From Phycisphaerae bacterium (GTDB lineage Bacteria; Planctomycetota; Phycisphaerae; UBA1845; UTPLA1): DNA of 41,276 nt. The notes below the pieces were generated by a model, which had not been told where the DNA came from, searched no databases, and was given only the letters and a program-made list of their open reading frames with translations. A program made the position numbers and the translations under genes. This document shows, piece by piece, positions 1-8,876 of the stretch. The stretch is from assembly GCA_030432035.1 (NCBI GenBank), contig JAUIHO010000012.1, positions 1 to 41,276 on the forward strand. The letters run 5' to 3'. Numbering within the stretch: position 1 is the first letter of the stretch; every line of letters begins with the position of its first letter.

Positions 1-651
1 AAAGACCACGGCATTCACCCGATGCCGATGATGATGCACCACGACGAGCAACCGCTCATCAGTCGCGGCCCCAAGCCTTACGGTCTGCTCAACCAAGTCA
101 AGATTCTGCGCAAGGCCGGCGCGCCCAGCATGCAAATCCTCATGCTCGTGCCCGCGACCGGCTCCAAGCTATTTAGCGGAACGTATACATCGGGCATGGC
201 CTACGAGTCGGTCGGCAACGTGCGCATCGAAGAACACATGCTCGGCGGCAACTACGTCATCGCCTCGCACCACGACAAACCGTGGATCAAGCAGATCAAC
301 ATCTTGCTCGGCTACGCGTACTTCTATAACCCGCTGCGCTTTGCTTGGGCGCTGGTTCGCCCCAAGACCAAGCTCTACATGGCCGACGGCGTGTGGCAAT
401 TGCTCGGCATGGGCGGCCTCATCCAAACCGCCCGCCGCACGGCGCTTTGGGCCGTACGCCTGCGCTTCAGCAAGATTCGTCGCCGTAGCCTACCGCCGAT
501 GAACAAAATCCCGATTCGCTCGGTCCAAGGCGAATCCGCGGCCCACGCCCTGCCCGAGTCGATCCCGCTCAACGTGATCGCCGGCAACGTGCCCGAGTTC
601 GACACCGAAGACGACAGCGCCGTGAAGCTGCCGATTCTTCAGTCGGCATAG
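1..651 (+). CDS. C-terminal part of a B12-binding-type radical SAM protein (5' truncated)
   Basis: The frame is open from base 1, so this is the tail (216 residues) of a longer protein. The first in-frame ATG is at 22, but it is unlikely to be the real start. The text resembles the C-terminal region of planctomycete B12-binding radical SAM proteins: a stretch ending MLVPATGSKLF, then LLGYAYFYNPLRF and a GMGGLIQTARRT segment followed by a basic run (RLRFSKIRRR). The radical SAM cysteine cluster and the cobalamin domain would lie upstream of the window and cannot be checked. The last 60 residues look disordered. pheA starts 14 bases after the stop, so the two may be co-transcribed. The family is recognised by overall resemblance rather than by catalytic residues. 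Confidence 0.55.
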   Translation, partial: KDHGIHPMPMMMHHDEQPLISRGPKPYGLLNQVKILRKAGAPSMQILMLVPATGSKLFSGTYTSGMAYESVGNVRIEEHMLGGNYVIASHHDKPWIKQINILLGYAYFYNPLRFAWALVRPKTKLYMADGVWQLLGMGGLIQTARRTALWAVRLRFSKIRRRSLPPMNKIPIRSVQGESAAHALPESIPLNVIAGNVPEFDTEDDSAVKLPILQSA

Positions 652-665
652 GCGGGATTCATTCG

Positions 666-1745
666 ATGCCCACCCTCGACGACTGGCGGCAAACCATCGA
701 TAAACTCGACGAGCAAATCGTCGACCTGCTCAATCAGCGCGCCCAAGCTGCCGTCGAAATCGGCAAGCTTAAAAACGCCTGCGGTGCCGCCGTCTTCGCG
801 CCCGATCGCGAGAAGGCCATCCTCGATAAAATTCGCTCGCTCTCAAAAGGCCCGCTTTCCGACGAATCACTGCTCGCCATCTACCGCGAGTTGATGTCGG
901 CCTCATTTGCTCTGGAGCGACCACCGCGCGTCGGTTACCTCGGCCCGCGCGGGTCCTACTCGCACGAAGCCGCGACCAGCAAGTTCGGCAGCAGCGTCGA
1001 ATACGAACCCTTCGTCAATATTCACGGCGTCTTCGATGCCATGGCTCGCGGTCACGTCGACTACGGCGTAGTCCCCGTCGAAAACAACACGACCGGCGGC
1101 GTCGTGCTCGACACGCTCGACGCCTTCGTCGAAAGCCGCGTGGCAATCTGCAACGAGTTGCAAATCCCGATCCATCTCAACCTGATGGCGCAATGTCGCA
1201 TGGAAGAGATCGAGACGGTGCACAGCAAACCCGAAGCGTTCAAACAGGTGCAGCGCTGGCTCGCGGAAACTGGTCTTGGCGAAAAGGTCGTCGCCGCCGA
1301 TTCGACCAGCCGCGCCGCGGAGATCGCTTCGACCAGCCCGCGCGCCGCCGCCATCGGCAGCCGCCTCGCCGCCCAGCTCTACGGTCTGCACATTCTCGCC
1401 GAGAACATCGAAGACAACCCGCGCAACGCCACGCGCTTCTTCGTGCTCGCCAAAGATTCGTGCAAGCCCACGGGCAAAGATCAAACGAGCATCATGTTCG
1501 TCACTGCCGACAAGGCCGGCGCCCTCGTCGAAGTGCTGCTCGCCTTCAAAAGCAACGGCGTCAACATGAGCATGATCACCTCGCGCCCCAGCGCGGCGGG
1601 CAACGACGAATACAACTTTTTCGTCGACCTAGAAGGTCACGCCGACGACGCCCCCGTCAAAGCCACGCTAGAAGACATCCGCCGCCACTGCCCCACGGTT
1701 CATATTTTGGGTTCGTACCCCAAGGCGGAGCGGGCGTACGCTTAG
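666..1745 (+). CDS. pheA: Bifunctional chorismate mutase / prephenate dehydratase (P-protein)
   Basis: Makes phenylpyruvate from chorismate via prephenate (phenylalanine biosynthesis, cytoplasm). The 359 residues fit the usual P-protein length. Residues about 1-85 form the AroQ chorismate mutase helices (DDWRQTIDKLDEQIVDLLN, then the PDREKAIL segment). Residues about 88-265 form the prephenate dehydratase domain, beginning VGYLGPRGSYSHEAA, with VPVENNTTGGV and the NPRNATRFFVL motif that carries the catalytic Thr-Arg-Phe. Residues about 275-355 form an ACT domain with SMITSRPS, equivalent to the phenylalanine-binding ESRP motif, so feedback inhibition is expected. It follows the radical SAM gene closely and is separated from tpiA by a 207-base gap that contains a dispersed repeat. 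Confidence 0.95.
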   Translation: MPTLDDWRQTIDKLDEQIVDLLNQRAQAAVEIGKLKNACGAAVFAPDREKAILDKIRSLSKGPLSDESLLAIYRELMSASFALERPPRVGYLGPRGSYSHEAATSKFGSSVEYEPFVNIHGVFDAMARGHVDYGVVPVENNTTGGVVLDTLDAFVESRVAICNELQIPIHLNLMAQCRMEEIETVHSKPEAFKQVQRWLAETGLGEKVVAADSTSRAAEIASTSPRAAAIGSRLAAQLYGLHILAENIEDNPRNATRFFVLAKDSCKPTGKDQTSIMFVTADKAGALVEVLLAFKSNGVNMSMITSRPSAAGNDEYNFFVDLEGHADDAPVKATLEDIRRHCPTVHILGSYPKAERAYA

Positions 1746-1777
1746 CGTGCGCTGCGGCGCCTCCGCGATATCGCAGG

Positions 1778-1810
1778 TCTGCGCTGTGGCAGCGGTTTGT
1801 AACCGGTGAT
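1778..1810. repeat. Dispersed palindromic repeat, family B, copy 1
   Basis: Begins TCTGCGCTGTGGCAGCGG and continues through TTTGTAACCGGTGAT. The CGGTT/AACCG arms pair around TGT. It shares its first 14 bases and most of the rest with the copy at 33146-33176, and its AACCGGTGATTC end with a degenerate copy near 40732. It lies in the pheA-tpiA gap (1746-1952), where I see nothing else apart from the tpiA ribosome binding site. Confidence 0.6.
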
Positions 1811-1952
1811 TCCCACGACGCAGGATCGCCAACTTGTCACCGGTGAATCTCCCCCGCCCACCCTTGCCCAAACCCCATTTCCTGCGACAATGCGGGGCTT
1901 TCGATTTTCGGCTGATTTGTTCGCCAATTAGTCTCATTACCGGAGCAGACCG

Positions 1953-2750
1953 ATGCGCAGGCCCTTTGTCGCCGGCAACTGGAAGATGAATCTCGACTTG
2001 CCCGCCGCTCGCGATCTGGCCGCCGGCCTCGTGGCTGGCGTACCGGCCGATTGCGCCGCCGATGTGGCCATCTGCCCCCCGTCAATTTATCTCTTCCCCA
2101 TGGCCAAGGCCGTGGACGGTTCGCCCGTCCGCCTCGGTGCCCAAAACTGCTGGCACGAAGCCTCGGGCGCGTTCACGGGTGAAGTTTCGCCCGACATGGT
2201 CAAAGAAACCGGCTGCACCTACGTGATTCTCGGCCATAGCGAACGGCGCAACACGATCGGCCCGACCGACGATTCCGGCCGCATTTGGGGCGAATCCAAC
2301 GACATGATCGCCGCCAAGGCCCGCGCCGTGATCGATCGCGGCCTGACGGCCATCGTCTGCGTCGGCGAATTGCTCGAACAACGCGACGCCAACCAGACCG
2401 AGGCGGTCCTGAGCGAACAACTGTCCGGCAGCCTCTCGACGTTGTCCGCCGCCGATTGCGACCGGCTGGTCATCGCCTACGAGCCCGTTTGGGCCATCGG
2501 CACCGGCCGAGTGGCAACGCCCGAGCAGGCTCAAGCCGCCCATGCCCATATTCGCAGCCGTCTGGCGGCCCAATTCGACCCCGCGCGGGCTGACGAAATT
2601 CGGATACAATACGGCGGCAGCGTAAAGCCCGGCAACGCCGCCGAACTGATGGCCTGCCCCGATGTGGATGGGGCGCTGGTCGGCGGGGCCAGCCTGAAGG
2701 CGGATGATTTCCTGAAGATTATCGAAGCGGCAGCCGCCTCTGCGGCGTAA
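1953..2750 (+). CDS. tpiA: Triosephosphate isomerase
   Basis: Interconverts dihydroxyacetone phosphate and glyceraldehyde 3-phosphate (glycolysis, cytoplasm). The 265 residues are slightly longer than usual (about 250). Catalytic residues are visible: Lys11 in GNWKMN, His95 in GHSERR, Glu177 in AYEPVWAIGTG. The phosphate-binding YGGSVKPGNA and GALVGGASL motifs close the barrel. The extra length comes from a roughly ten-residue insertion after SERR (NTIGPTDDSGRIWGE), where most TpiA proteins go almost directly to the GE motif. GGAG seven bases before the ATG supports the start. secG follows 35 bases later, so tpiA-secG probably form one transcript. Confidence 0.96.
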   Translation: MRRPFVAGNWKMNLDLPAARDLAAGLVAGVPADCAADVAICPPSIYLFPMAKAVDGSPVRLGAQNCWHEASGAFTGEVSPDMVKETGCTYVILGHSERRNTIGPTDDSGRIWGESNDMIAAKARAVIDRGLTAIVCVGELLEQRDANQTEAVLSEQLSGSLSTLSAADCDRLVIAYEPVWAIGTGRVATPEQAQAAHAHIRSRLAAQFDPARADEIRIQYGGSVKPGNAAELMACPDVDGALVGGASLKADDFLKIIEAAAASAA

Positions 2751-2785
2751 GCACGCAACATTTCACAACGAGGACGACACATCCC

Positions 2786-3175
2786 ATGTTGGCGTTAAGT
2801 TTCTTTGGCATTCTGGTCGGATTGAGTATCACCGGCACGGCGTTCATCCTGATCTGTCTGATTCTGCTACAAAAGAATCGCGGTTCGGGCCTTTCCGGCG
2901 CATTCGGCGGCGTTGGCGGTCACTCGGCATTTGGTACGAAAACGGGTGACTTTCTCACGTGGCTCACCGTCGGCTTGGTCGCGCTGTTCCTCGTGTTGTG
3001 CATCGTGGGCAACTTCGTCTTCACGCCCGAAGAAGCAGTCGCCACGCCCAATCGCGGCACGATCACCTCAGCAACGGACGATGCGGGCGCAACCGACGAC
3101 GATGCTGACGTCGATACCGAAACCGACGACGCTTCGATGGACGACGAAGCCGCTTCGGAATCGACCGGCAGCTAA
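2786..3175 (+). CDS. secG: Preprotein translocase subunit SecG with acidic tail
   Basis: Auxiliary inner-membrane subunit of the SecYEG translocon. Residues about 5-27 form the first membrane helix (FFGILVGLSITGTAFILICL). The SecG signature loop follows (LLQKNRGSGLSGAFGG), then the second helix at about 54-76 (WLTVGLVALFLVLCIVGNFV). The last 45 residues are a low-complexity Asp/Glu/Thr tail, probably disordered, that is longer than in short SecG proteins such as those of Firmicutes. Placement between tpiA and the YicC gene is a common planctomycete order. A probable weak terminator lies about 30 bases downstream. Confidence 0.92.
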   Translation: MLALSFFGILVGLSITGTAFILICLILLQKNRGSGLSGAFGGVGGHSAFGTKTGDFLTWLTVGLVALFLVLCIVGNFVFTPEEAVATPNRGTITSATDDAGATDDDADVDTETDDASMDDEAASESTGS

Positions 3176-3205
3176 GCGCCGCACTAACCTGATTTTTCTA
3201 ACGAG

Positions 3206-3236
3206 GGCGTTCGACCGGTTGAGTCGGAACGCCTTT
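3206..3236 (+). terminator. Possible weak terminator after secG
   Basis: GGCGTTCGAC at 3206-3215 pairs with GTCGGAACGCC at 3223-3233 (ten pairs, one bulged G) around a seven-base loop. Only three T residues follow directly, so termination would be partial at best. Confidence 0.4.
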
Positions 3237-3372
3237 CGTCGTATATCCAGAACGCGGATTTGAACGGTACGGCGGCACCGCGAACCCGGTTTCGCACATG
3301 GCAAAACGCGCCGCGCCGCACGCAGCCATCGGTTTATCGGGTCGCACTGCGGCCACCGTCGGAGTGCTTCGC

Positions 3373-4266
3373 TTGATTCACAGCATGACCGGTTTTGGCG
3401 AAGGACGCACCACCGACAACGGTGTGACGTATCGCGTTGAAATCCGCAGCGTCAACAATCGCTATTTCAAGGCGTCGATCAAGGTGCCCGAGTCTTTCCA
3501 GCGATTCGAGGCCGAAATCGATCGATTGCTGCGCGAACGCATGGGGCGCGGAAGCGTGATGTTTTCATTACGCGTGCGCGACGAAAACCCGTCATCGGCC
3601 TATGAAATCAACGAGCCGCTGGTCACCGAATACGTCCGTCGCCTAAAAGATATCTCCGCCGACTATGGCGACGGCATCACCGTCGATATGGTGGCGCTGT
3701 TAAACATTCCCGGCGTGCTGTTGCCGCCGAACATCGATGAAGCGCGGCTCGCGGCTCAGTTTGAAATCGTCAAAGGCGTAATGAACACGGCCGTCGATCA
3801 GTTGCTAACGATGCGTGCCAAGGAAGGCGAATCCATCCTGCGCGATTTGCAATCGCACTGTCAGGAGATTCGCAGCAAAGTCGCTGATATCGCACAACTG
3901 GCCCCCACCGTCGCCGATGATTACCGTAAGCGATTGACGTCGCGATTGGGCCAACTCATGGGCGGCGTGGAAGGCGGCTCGCTGGCACCGCACGAAGATG
4001 CTATCGCCCGCGAAGTGGCGATTTACGCCGAGCGCTGCGATATCAGCGAAGAGATTTCGCGTATCCATAGCCATCTGGAACAGTTTGACGCGTTGTGTTC
4101 GGCCCCCGAAGAGACCGGCCGCAAGCTCGACTTCCTGACGCAGGAACTGCTCCGCGAAGCCAATACAATCGGCAGTAAGGCCAATAACGTCGAGATCGGT
4201 CAGGCGACCGTCGCCATCAAAGCGGCCATTGACCGCATCAAAGAACAGGTGCAAAACGTAGAATAG
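3373..4266 (+). CDS. yicC: YicC/YloC family endoribonuclease
   Basis: A YicC-type RNase family protein; E. coli YicC has been linked to degradation of small RNA. The protein starts LIHSMTGFGEGR, the family's conserved N-terminal signature, and the C-terminal half carries the DUF1732 region (AIYAERCDISEEISRIHSHL, ETGRKLDFLTQELLREANTI). I place the start at TTG 3373 because GGAG (3361-3364) sits eight bases before it and the resulting N-terminus matches the family. An ATG at 3298 would add 25 unrelated residues, and the in-family Met at 3385 lacks a spaced Shine-Dalgarno. This gives 297 residues, the normal length. It sits before gmk, the usual yicC-gmk-rpoZ linkage. Confidence 0.92.
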   Translation: MIHSMTGFGEGRTTDNGVTYRVEIRSVNNRYFKASIKVPESFQRFEAEIDRLLRERMGRGSVMFSLRVRDENPSSAYEINEPLVTEYVRRLKDISADYGDGITVDMVALLNIPGVLLPPNIDEARLAAQFEIVKGVMNTAVDQLLTMRAKEGESILRDLQSHCQEIRSKVADIAQLAPTVADDYRKRLTSRLGQLMGGVEGGSLAPHEDAIAREVAIYAERCDISEEISRIHSHLEQFDALCSAPEETGRKLDFLTQELLREANTIGSKANNVEIGQATVAIKAAIDRIKEQVQNVE

Positions 4267-4291
4267 CGATAAGGGAAAGACTCGATAGCGC

Positions 4292-4894
4292 ATGCCCAAT
4301 TCGGATTCGACAACGCAACGCGGCCTGGTTCTGGTCGTCAGCGGCCCCAGCGGTGCCGGTAAATCGACGATCTGCCATCGCCTTTGCGATCGGTTACCTG
4401 CGGAATTCAGCGTGTCGGTAACGACGCGACCGCCGAGGCCGAAGGAAGTGCCCGAACGCGATTATCATTTCGTCGATCGCGACGAGTTTGTCCGCATGCG
4501 CGACAACGATGAACTGCTCGAATGGGCAGAGGTGTACGGCCACTTCTACGGCACGCGGTTGCAATCCGTCGAAGAAGCGCTGGCCGAGGGCCGCATCATC
4601 ATTTTGGATATCGATGTGTACGGCTGCATACAGGTACGCGAAAAGTTGGCCGACTCGCTGGCGGTGTTCATCATGCTCGCCCCCGATACGCAGAAGAAGC
4701 GGCTAACCGAGCGCGGCACCGACTCGGCCCAATCCATCGAAGAGCGTCTCAGCAAGGCGGCCAGCGAAGTCGATCTGGCTCGCCAGTCGGGCGCGTTCGA
4801 TGCATTCGTGGAAAATGACGTGTTGGATCAATCCATTACGCGAATCGAAACGCTGGTTCGCAAGCAACTCGCCCGCGGCGTCGCGGCCCCCTAG
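4292..4894 (+). CDS. gmk: Guanylate kinase
   Basis: Phosphorylates GMP to GDP with ATP (nucleotide metabolism, cytoplasm). The 200-residue protein has the P-loop SGPSGAGKST at about 16-25, the GMP-binding stretch SVTTRPPRPKEVPERDYHFV, and the lid/base region around DIDVYGCIQVREK. Usual proteins have DVQGA where this one reads DVYGC, a mild variation. It lies 25 bases after the YicC-type gene and 43 before rpoZ, all in one direction, as expected for an operon. Confidence 0.96.
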   Translation: MPNSDSTTQRGLVLVVSGPSGAGKSTICHRLCDRLPAEFSVSVTTRPPRPKEVPERDYHFVDRDEFVRMRDNDELLEWAEVYGHFYGTRLQSVEEALAEGRIIILDIDVYGCIQVREKLADSLAVFIMLAPDTQKKRLTERGTDSAQSIEERLSKAASEVDLARQSGAFDAFVENDVLDQSITRIETLVRKQLARGVAAP

Positions 4895-4937
4895 AATAAA
4901 TAGACATTGGTATTTTTAACCTCGGAGACGCATTTCG

Positions 4938-5156
4938 ATGATCGAACTGTTGAAAGATGAAGACTTGATTAACAAGGTCGGCGGTCGGTTCCGCCTGACT
5001 GCCCTGATTCAAAAGCGCTGGCGCGAATTGCTGCTCGGTGCCCGCCCGATGATCGAACCCGGCGACATGACGCCGTTGGAAATCGTCGTGCAGGAAATCC
5101 ACGAAGGCAAAATCCACTACAAGGATGCGGAGATGGCCGGCGCCGCTGATGAGTAA
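4938..5156 (+). CDS. rpoZ: RNA polymerase omega subunit
   Basis: Small subunit that helps assemble the RNA polymerase core. The 72 residues contain the omega signature region (NKVGGRFRLTALIQKRWRELL, then GARPM), here as a variant of the common A-x-RA-x-L form. Its place after gmk is typical. The stop overlaps the coaC start in ATGAGTAA (8 bases), implying translational coupling. The short length limits certainty from motifs alone, but the context makes the call firm. Confidence 0.88.
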   Translation: MIELLKDEDLINKVGGRFRLTALIQKRWRELLLGARPMIEPGDMTPLEIVVQEIHEGKIHYKDAEMAGAADE

Positions 5157-5745
5157 CGACGGAAACAATCCGTCACTCGCGGGCTATCGCGTATTGGTAT
5201 GCGTTTGCGGCGGCATCGCTTCGTATAAAGTTGCCAGCGTCGTTTCGGCTTTGGTACAGCGCGGCGCACACACGACCGTCGCGATGACCGAAGCGGCCCA
5301 GCGGTTTATCACGCCGCTCACGTTTGAAGCGTTGAGCGGTCGCGCCGTCATGACAAGCGTCTGGCAGGATTCGGAAGAACACGACCCACAGCATCTGCGG
5401 CTCACCGAACACGCCGACCTCGTGATCGTCGCGCCGGCCACCGCCAACACCATCGGCAAGCTCAACGCCGGCCTCGGCGACGATGTCGTATCGACGTTGC
5501 TGCTGGCTAAAAACTCGCCGGTCCTGCTCGTGCCCGCCATGAACACGCGCATGTGGGATAACCCAATCGTGCAACGCAATCTCGCCGCCCTTGGTGATTA
5601 TGGTTACGAAACCATGCAGCCCGGCGAAGGCTGGTTGGCGTGCCGAACCATCGGCAAGGGCCGCATGCCCGAACCGGCAGACATCGTCGCGCGCGCAAGC
5701 AAGATGATGTTGGCCCATCCACCGAAAAACGCCGACGCATCGTAG
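5149..5745 (+). CDS. coaC: Phosphopantothenoylcysteine decarboxylase (stand-alone CoaC)
   Basis: Decarboxylates 4'-phosphopantothenoylcysteine to phosphopantetheine using FMN (coenzyme A biosynthesis). The 198 residues correspond to the N-terminal half of the usual CoaBC fusion. Visible motifs are VCVCGGIASYKV (flavin/phosphate region), ADLVIVAPATANTIGKLNAG, the substrate-binding PAMNTRMWDNP, and the substrate clamp ACRTIGKGRMPEP with its conserved Cys. I start at ATG 5149, overlapping the rpoZ stop. An upstream ATG at 5125 would add eight residues inside rpoZ. The ligase half follows as a separate gene 12 bases later, so CoaBC is split here, not broken by a frameshift within a motif. Confidence 0.9.
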   Translation: MSNDGNNPSLAGYRVLVCVCGGIASYKVASVVSALVQRGAHTTVAMTEAAQRFITPLTFEALSGRAVMTSVWQDSEEHDPQHLRLTEHADLVIVAPATANTIGKLNAGLGDDVVSTLLLAKNSPVLLVPAMNTRMWDNPIVQRNLAALGDYGYETMQPGEGWLACRTIGKGRMPEPADIVARASKMMLAHPPKNADAS

Positions 5746-5757
5746 CCACACACCATC

Positions 5758-6417
5758 ATGCCGCCCCGCCGTCGCAAACCGCGTTACCACATCGTCGTCA
5801 CGTCGGGCCCCACGCGCGAGTTTCTCGACTCGGTGCGATTCATTAGCAATCCATCCTCCGGCAAGATGGGTGATGCTCTGGCCCGCGCCGCCGTCGCCCG
5901 CGGTCATCAGGTCACGCTCGTATGCGGCCCCGTTTGCCTCAAAGATCCGCCGGGCGCGAACGTCGTGCGCGTCACTACAGGCGCGGAAATGCTGGCTGCC
6001 GCTAAGGCTGCTTACGCCGATGCCGACGCCGCCATCTTCGCCGCCGCCGTCTGCGACTATCGCCCCAAAAAACGTGCCGCGAAAAAACTCCCGAAGCAAC
6101 AAGGCCGCTCCGTTATCGAATTACGGCCCACGCCCGACATCGCCGCCACGCTCGGTCGAATCAAGCAACACCGCGTTAACATTGCCTTCGCACTCGAAGA
6201 CCACGACGGTCGCCGCAAGGCCGAAGCCAAGTTGAAGAACAAACGTGCCGACGCCATCGTGCTAAACGGCCCCGACAATCTGCACGCCGGCGAAGCGCTG
6301 GTGGAGTTCCTCCGCAAAGGCGACGACTGGCAATCCTGGCCCGCCGGTAGCAAACGCCGAATCGCCGGTCGCATCATTGCACAACTCGAATCGATGCTCG
6401 CGGACGCTGAGCACTAA
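5758..6417 (+). CDS. coaB: Phosphopantothenate-cysteine ligase (stand-alone CoaB)
   Basis: Joins cysteine to 4'-phosphopantothenate with nucleotide hydrolysis, the step before CoaC. The 219 residues match the CoaB half of Coa[20 protein letters not shown] followed by [11 protein letters not shown] is the nucleotide-binding signature. [11 protein letters not shown] and the TPDIAATLG segment are also conserved, and the Lys-rich [17 protein letters not shown] loop is in the expected place. Its own start codon and the 12-base spacer from coaC show two separately translated proteins. No clear Shine-Dalgarno precedes ATG 5758, so coupling to coaC is likely. Confidence 0.9.
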   Translation: MPPRRRKPRYHIVVTSGPTREFLDSVRFISNPSSGKMGDALARAAVARGHQVTLVCGPVCLKDPPGANVVRVTTGAEMLAAAKAAYADADAAIFAAAVCDYRPKKRAAKKLPKQQGRSVIELRPTPDIAATLGRIKQHRVNIAFALEDHDGRRKAEAKLKNKRADAIVLNGPDNLHAGEALVEFLRKGDDWQSWPAGSKRRIAGRIIAQLESMLADAEH

Positions 6418-6545
6418 TCGAACCAAACCGGCCTCGGTTGGCCGTTAAGTAGCCGACCGTTAGGATAGCTAGCGGACGTCGTATTCCCTTGTGGATGCGT
6501 AGGTCTTCGACGATTCGATTCATCTCCAAACCGAGGGGCAATCTC

Positions 6546-8675
6546 GTGTTTTATCCGACTGCAATTCGTTCGTGTTTGATCTTGGTTCTTGGCGCGGCCG
6601 TCGCGTCGCCAGCCGCGTTCGCGCAAGGCGAATCGTCGGGCAAGCGTACCCACGCCGAGCTGTTCGAACCCATCGAGAAAATTCCGCTCAAAGACGCCCC
6701 ACTCGTGAACAAAGAGGGCAAGCCGCTCGACGACGCCCAGCGCAGCGAGTTCGAAGACCTGAAAAAGCAGATCGAAGCCGTGCAGCAAGACATCGATGCC
6801 GGCAAGCTCGACGACGCACGGTCAAAACTCGCCCCCGCCCGTACAAAGCTGCTCGGCCTCGTGAACGATCGCAACCATTTGGTCATTACCGCCAACGTGT
6901 TGAACATCTTTCTCGAGTCGGCCAAGTCAAAGCCCGACGTGGCCAGTCAACTCGCGATGGATACGGCGAAATGCGAAAAACTCGTCGACGATGGCAAATA
7001 CGCCGACGCGATCGAATTGGCCGACAGCACGTTGAAGAAACTCGCGGAACAGCCGCCCGCCTTCGCACCCCTCGCCGCCACCGTCATCTTTGAAAAAGGC
7101 GATGCGCAACTCAACCTAGCCGACTACGAAACCTCCACCGCCACCATCGAGCGCGCCGTCGGCATTGCCGCCCGCGTTTACGGCACCAACCATCCGCAAT
7201 ACGCGAAGGCCCGCGACAAACTTGGTTGGTCGCTGATGCATGAGGCCATCCGCAGCGCATCGGATCGCAATAAACTCGAAGACGCCGCCGACGCCCTCAG
7301 CAGCGCCGTCACGATTTTGAAGGCAACGACCGGCGATTCCGCCGAAGCGGCCGAAAGCATCGATAACCTTGGCACGATTCTGTTTCAATTGGGTAAAGTC
7401 CCGCAAGCCGTCAATGCCAAACTGAAAGCCCTGGCCATTCGCAAGAAACGACTTCCTCCCGACGACCTCAATTTGGGCGTTTCGTACAGCAACCTCGGCT
7501 GGATGTATGGCCGTCTTCCGGAGACGGTCGCCGAAGCCATTCCGATGCGTCAAAAAGCGTTGGACATTTTCGCAAAAAATCTCAGCGCCGATCACCCGTG
7601 GTTGCTACTTGAAGAATCGAACTTGGCGTATGATTATTGTCGAACCGGCCAATTCGATGAAGGAATCGCGCTTTACGAGAAAATCGTTGCAAGGGACAAG
7701 GGCGATATATCCGCTAACCGATTCGACATTGCTCAACGCGCGGGGTTATTGGGGGCTGCCTATGTCGCGAATGGTCAAATCAAGAAAGGAATTGAGCAAA
7801 TGGATGAAACACTCGCCGCCGCTCGCCGCGGTTACGAGGCAGGGTTTCACCAGCAAGCCATCGGATCAATTAAGGATCTGGCCAGATCAGCGAAGAATGC
7901 GAATCTGATCGAGCCCGCGAAGAAATATTACAAGACACTTGTCGAATGGATGCGCGAGCAAAATAAAGACGCCAAAGACATAGATCACACGGTCTGTGCC
8001 TTGGAGTATGGCTCAATCCTAGTGGACTCGGGTGATTATGATCAGGCGGTATCCGTGATAGCTGATGCCATTGCCGAAATTAAACGCGTCAAGGGAGCCG
8101 GCGACGATCAACTTTTTATAGCACACGAAGGGATGGCCCGCGCACTACTCGCCCAAGGCAAAGCCGAGGAGGCGCTGCCGCACTGCGATATGGCCCTGCA
8201 AATCACTGAAGCGAAGACGGGATCCGAATCACCGTCAACGGCGTACGCCTTAATGCTACAGGCGCGCGGCCATACCGCCGCCGGTGCGACCACGCTGGCC
8301 GAGTTCGGCTTCAAAACGGCGCTGTCGATTTTCGACCAAGAGCCGCCGCGCGATCCGCCCAACCTCATTCGCACGCGCATCGAATATGCCAAGTGCCTAT
8401 TGAAAATGGACAAGGGAAAGGAAGCCTTCGACCAACTCGATGCCGCCCTCAAGCTCTGTCGCAGCTTGGAAGAGAAGAACGCCGACCACACCAACCTCAT
8501 GTCGATCACAGCATCGGTGCTAGCAGCGCTCGTGGACGGTGCCGACAAATTCCCTGCCGAGCAAAAGAAAAACGCGGCGGAATGGAAGAAAGAAGCCGTT
8601 GAGAAGTTCAAGGCAATTAAGGACCGCCACGCCCTCAGCGCCGAAGAAGCCGAATGGTTGGAAGCACATCAATAG
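6546..8675 (+). CDS. Exported tetratricopeptide-repeat protein
   Basis: A 709-residue protein with a Sec-type signal peptide (hydrophobic RSCLILVLGAAVASPAAFA, cleavage probably after AFA), so it acts outside the cytoplasm. After a charged coiled-coil-like stretch, the rest is helical TPR repeats of the Kinesin-light-chain/TPR_12 type, for example AVGIAARVYGTNHPQYAKAR, NLGTILFQLGKVPQAVNAKL, YSNLGWMYGRLPETVAEAI and ALPHCDMALQITEAKTG. TPR proteins bind other proteins, but no partner is evident. I chose GTG 6546 because GAGGGG (6533-6538) sits seven bases upstream and the signal peptide then begins properly. An ATG-like start further up would add 19 basic residues. Bases from about 7600 to 8240 look more AT-rich than the flanks. 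Confidence 0.75.
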   Translation: MFYPTAIRSCLILVLGAAVASPAAFAQGESSGKRTHAELFEPIEKIPLKDAPLVNKEGKPLDDAQRSEFEDLKKQIEAVQQDIDAGKLDDARSKLAPARTKLLGLVNDRNHLVITANVLNIFLESAKSKPDVASQLAMDTAKCEKLVDDGKYADAIELADSTLKKLAEQPPAFAPLAATVIFEKGDAQLNLADYETSTATIERAVGIAARVYGTNHPQYAKARDKLGWSLMHEAIRSASDRNKLEDAADALSSAVTILKATTGDSAEAAESIDNLGTILFQLGKVPQAVNAKLKALAIRKKRLPPDDLNLGVSYSNLGWMYGRLPETVAEAIPMRQKALDIFAKNLSADHPWLLLEESNLAYDYCRTGQFDEGIALYEKIVARDKGDISANRFDIAQRAGLLGAAYVANGQIKKGIEQMDETLAAARRGYEAGFHQQAIGSIKDLARSAKNANLIEPAKKYYKTLVEWMREQNKDAKDIDHTVCALEYGSILVDSGDYDQAVSVIADAIAEIKRVKGAGDDQLFIAHEGMARALLAQGKAEEALPHCDMALQITEAKTGSESPSTAYALMLQARGHTAAGATTLAEFGFKTALSIFDQEPPRDPPNLIRTRIEYAKCLLKMDKGKEAFDQLDAALKLCRSLEEKNADHTNLMSITASVLAALVDGADKFPAEQKKNAAEWKKEAVEKFKAIKDRHALSAEEAEWLEAHQ

Positions 8676-8876
8676 GCTAGCTCCAAAGCTTTTTTATAAC
8701 CCCGTCTACATTAGCGCAATTCTTGCCTGCTAATGCGCTCACGCTTTTGCGCGTGCCGCACCTTCCTTTGATTTAACCCCGTTTCCTTCCGATATCTGTG
8801 ATACAGGTGCGTCGTGTTATTGCGCGCCCAGAGAATCACCTGCCGGCATTCATCGTCCGCACGGAGGCGCGTTGTT

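Noticed and set aside
5173..6102. 309-codon minus-strand frame over coaC and coaB
   Set aside because: Covers two certain genes on the other strand; the product is Gly/Ala/Arg-rich with no motif.
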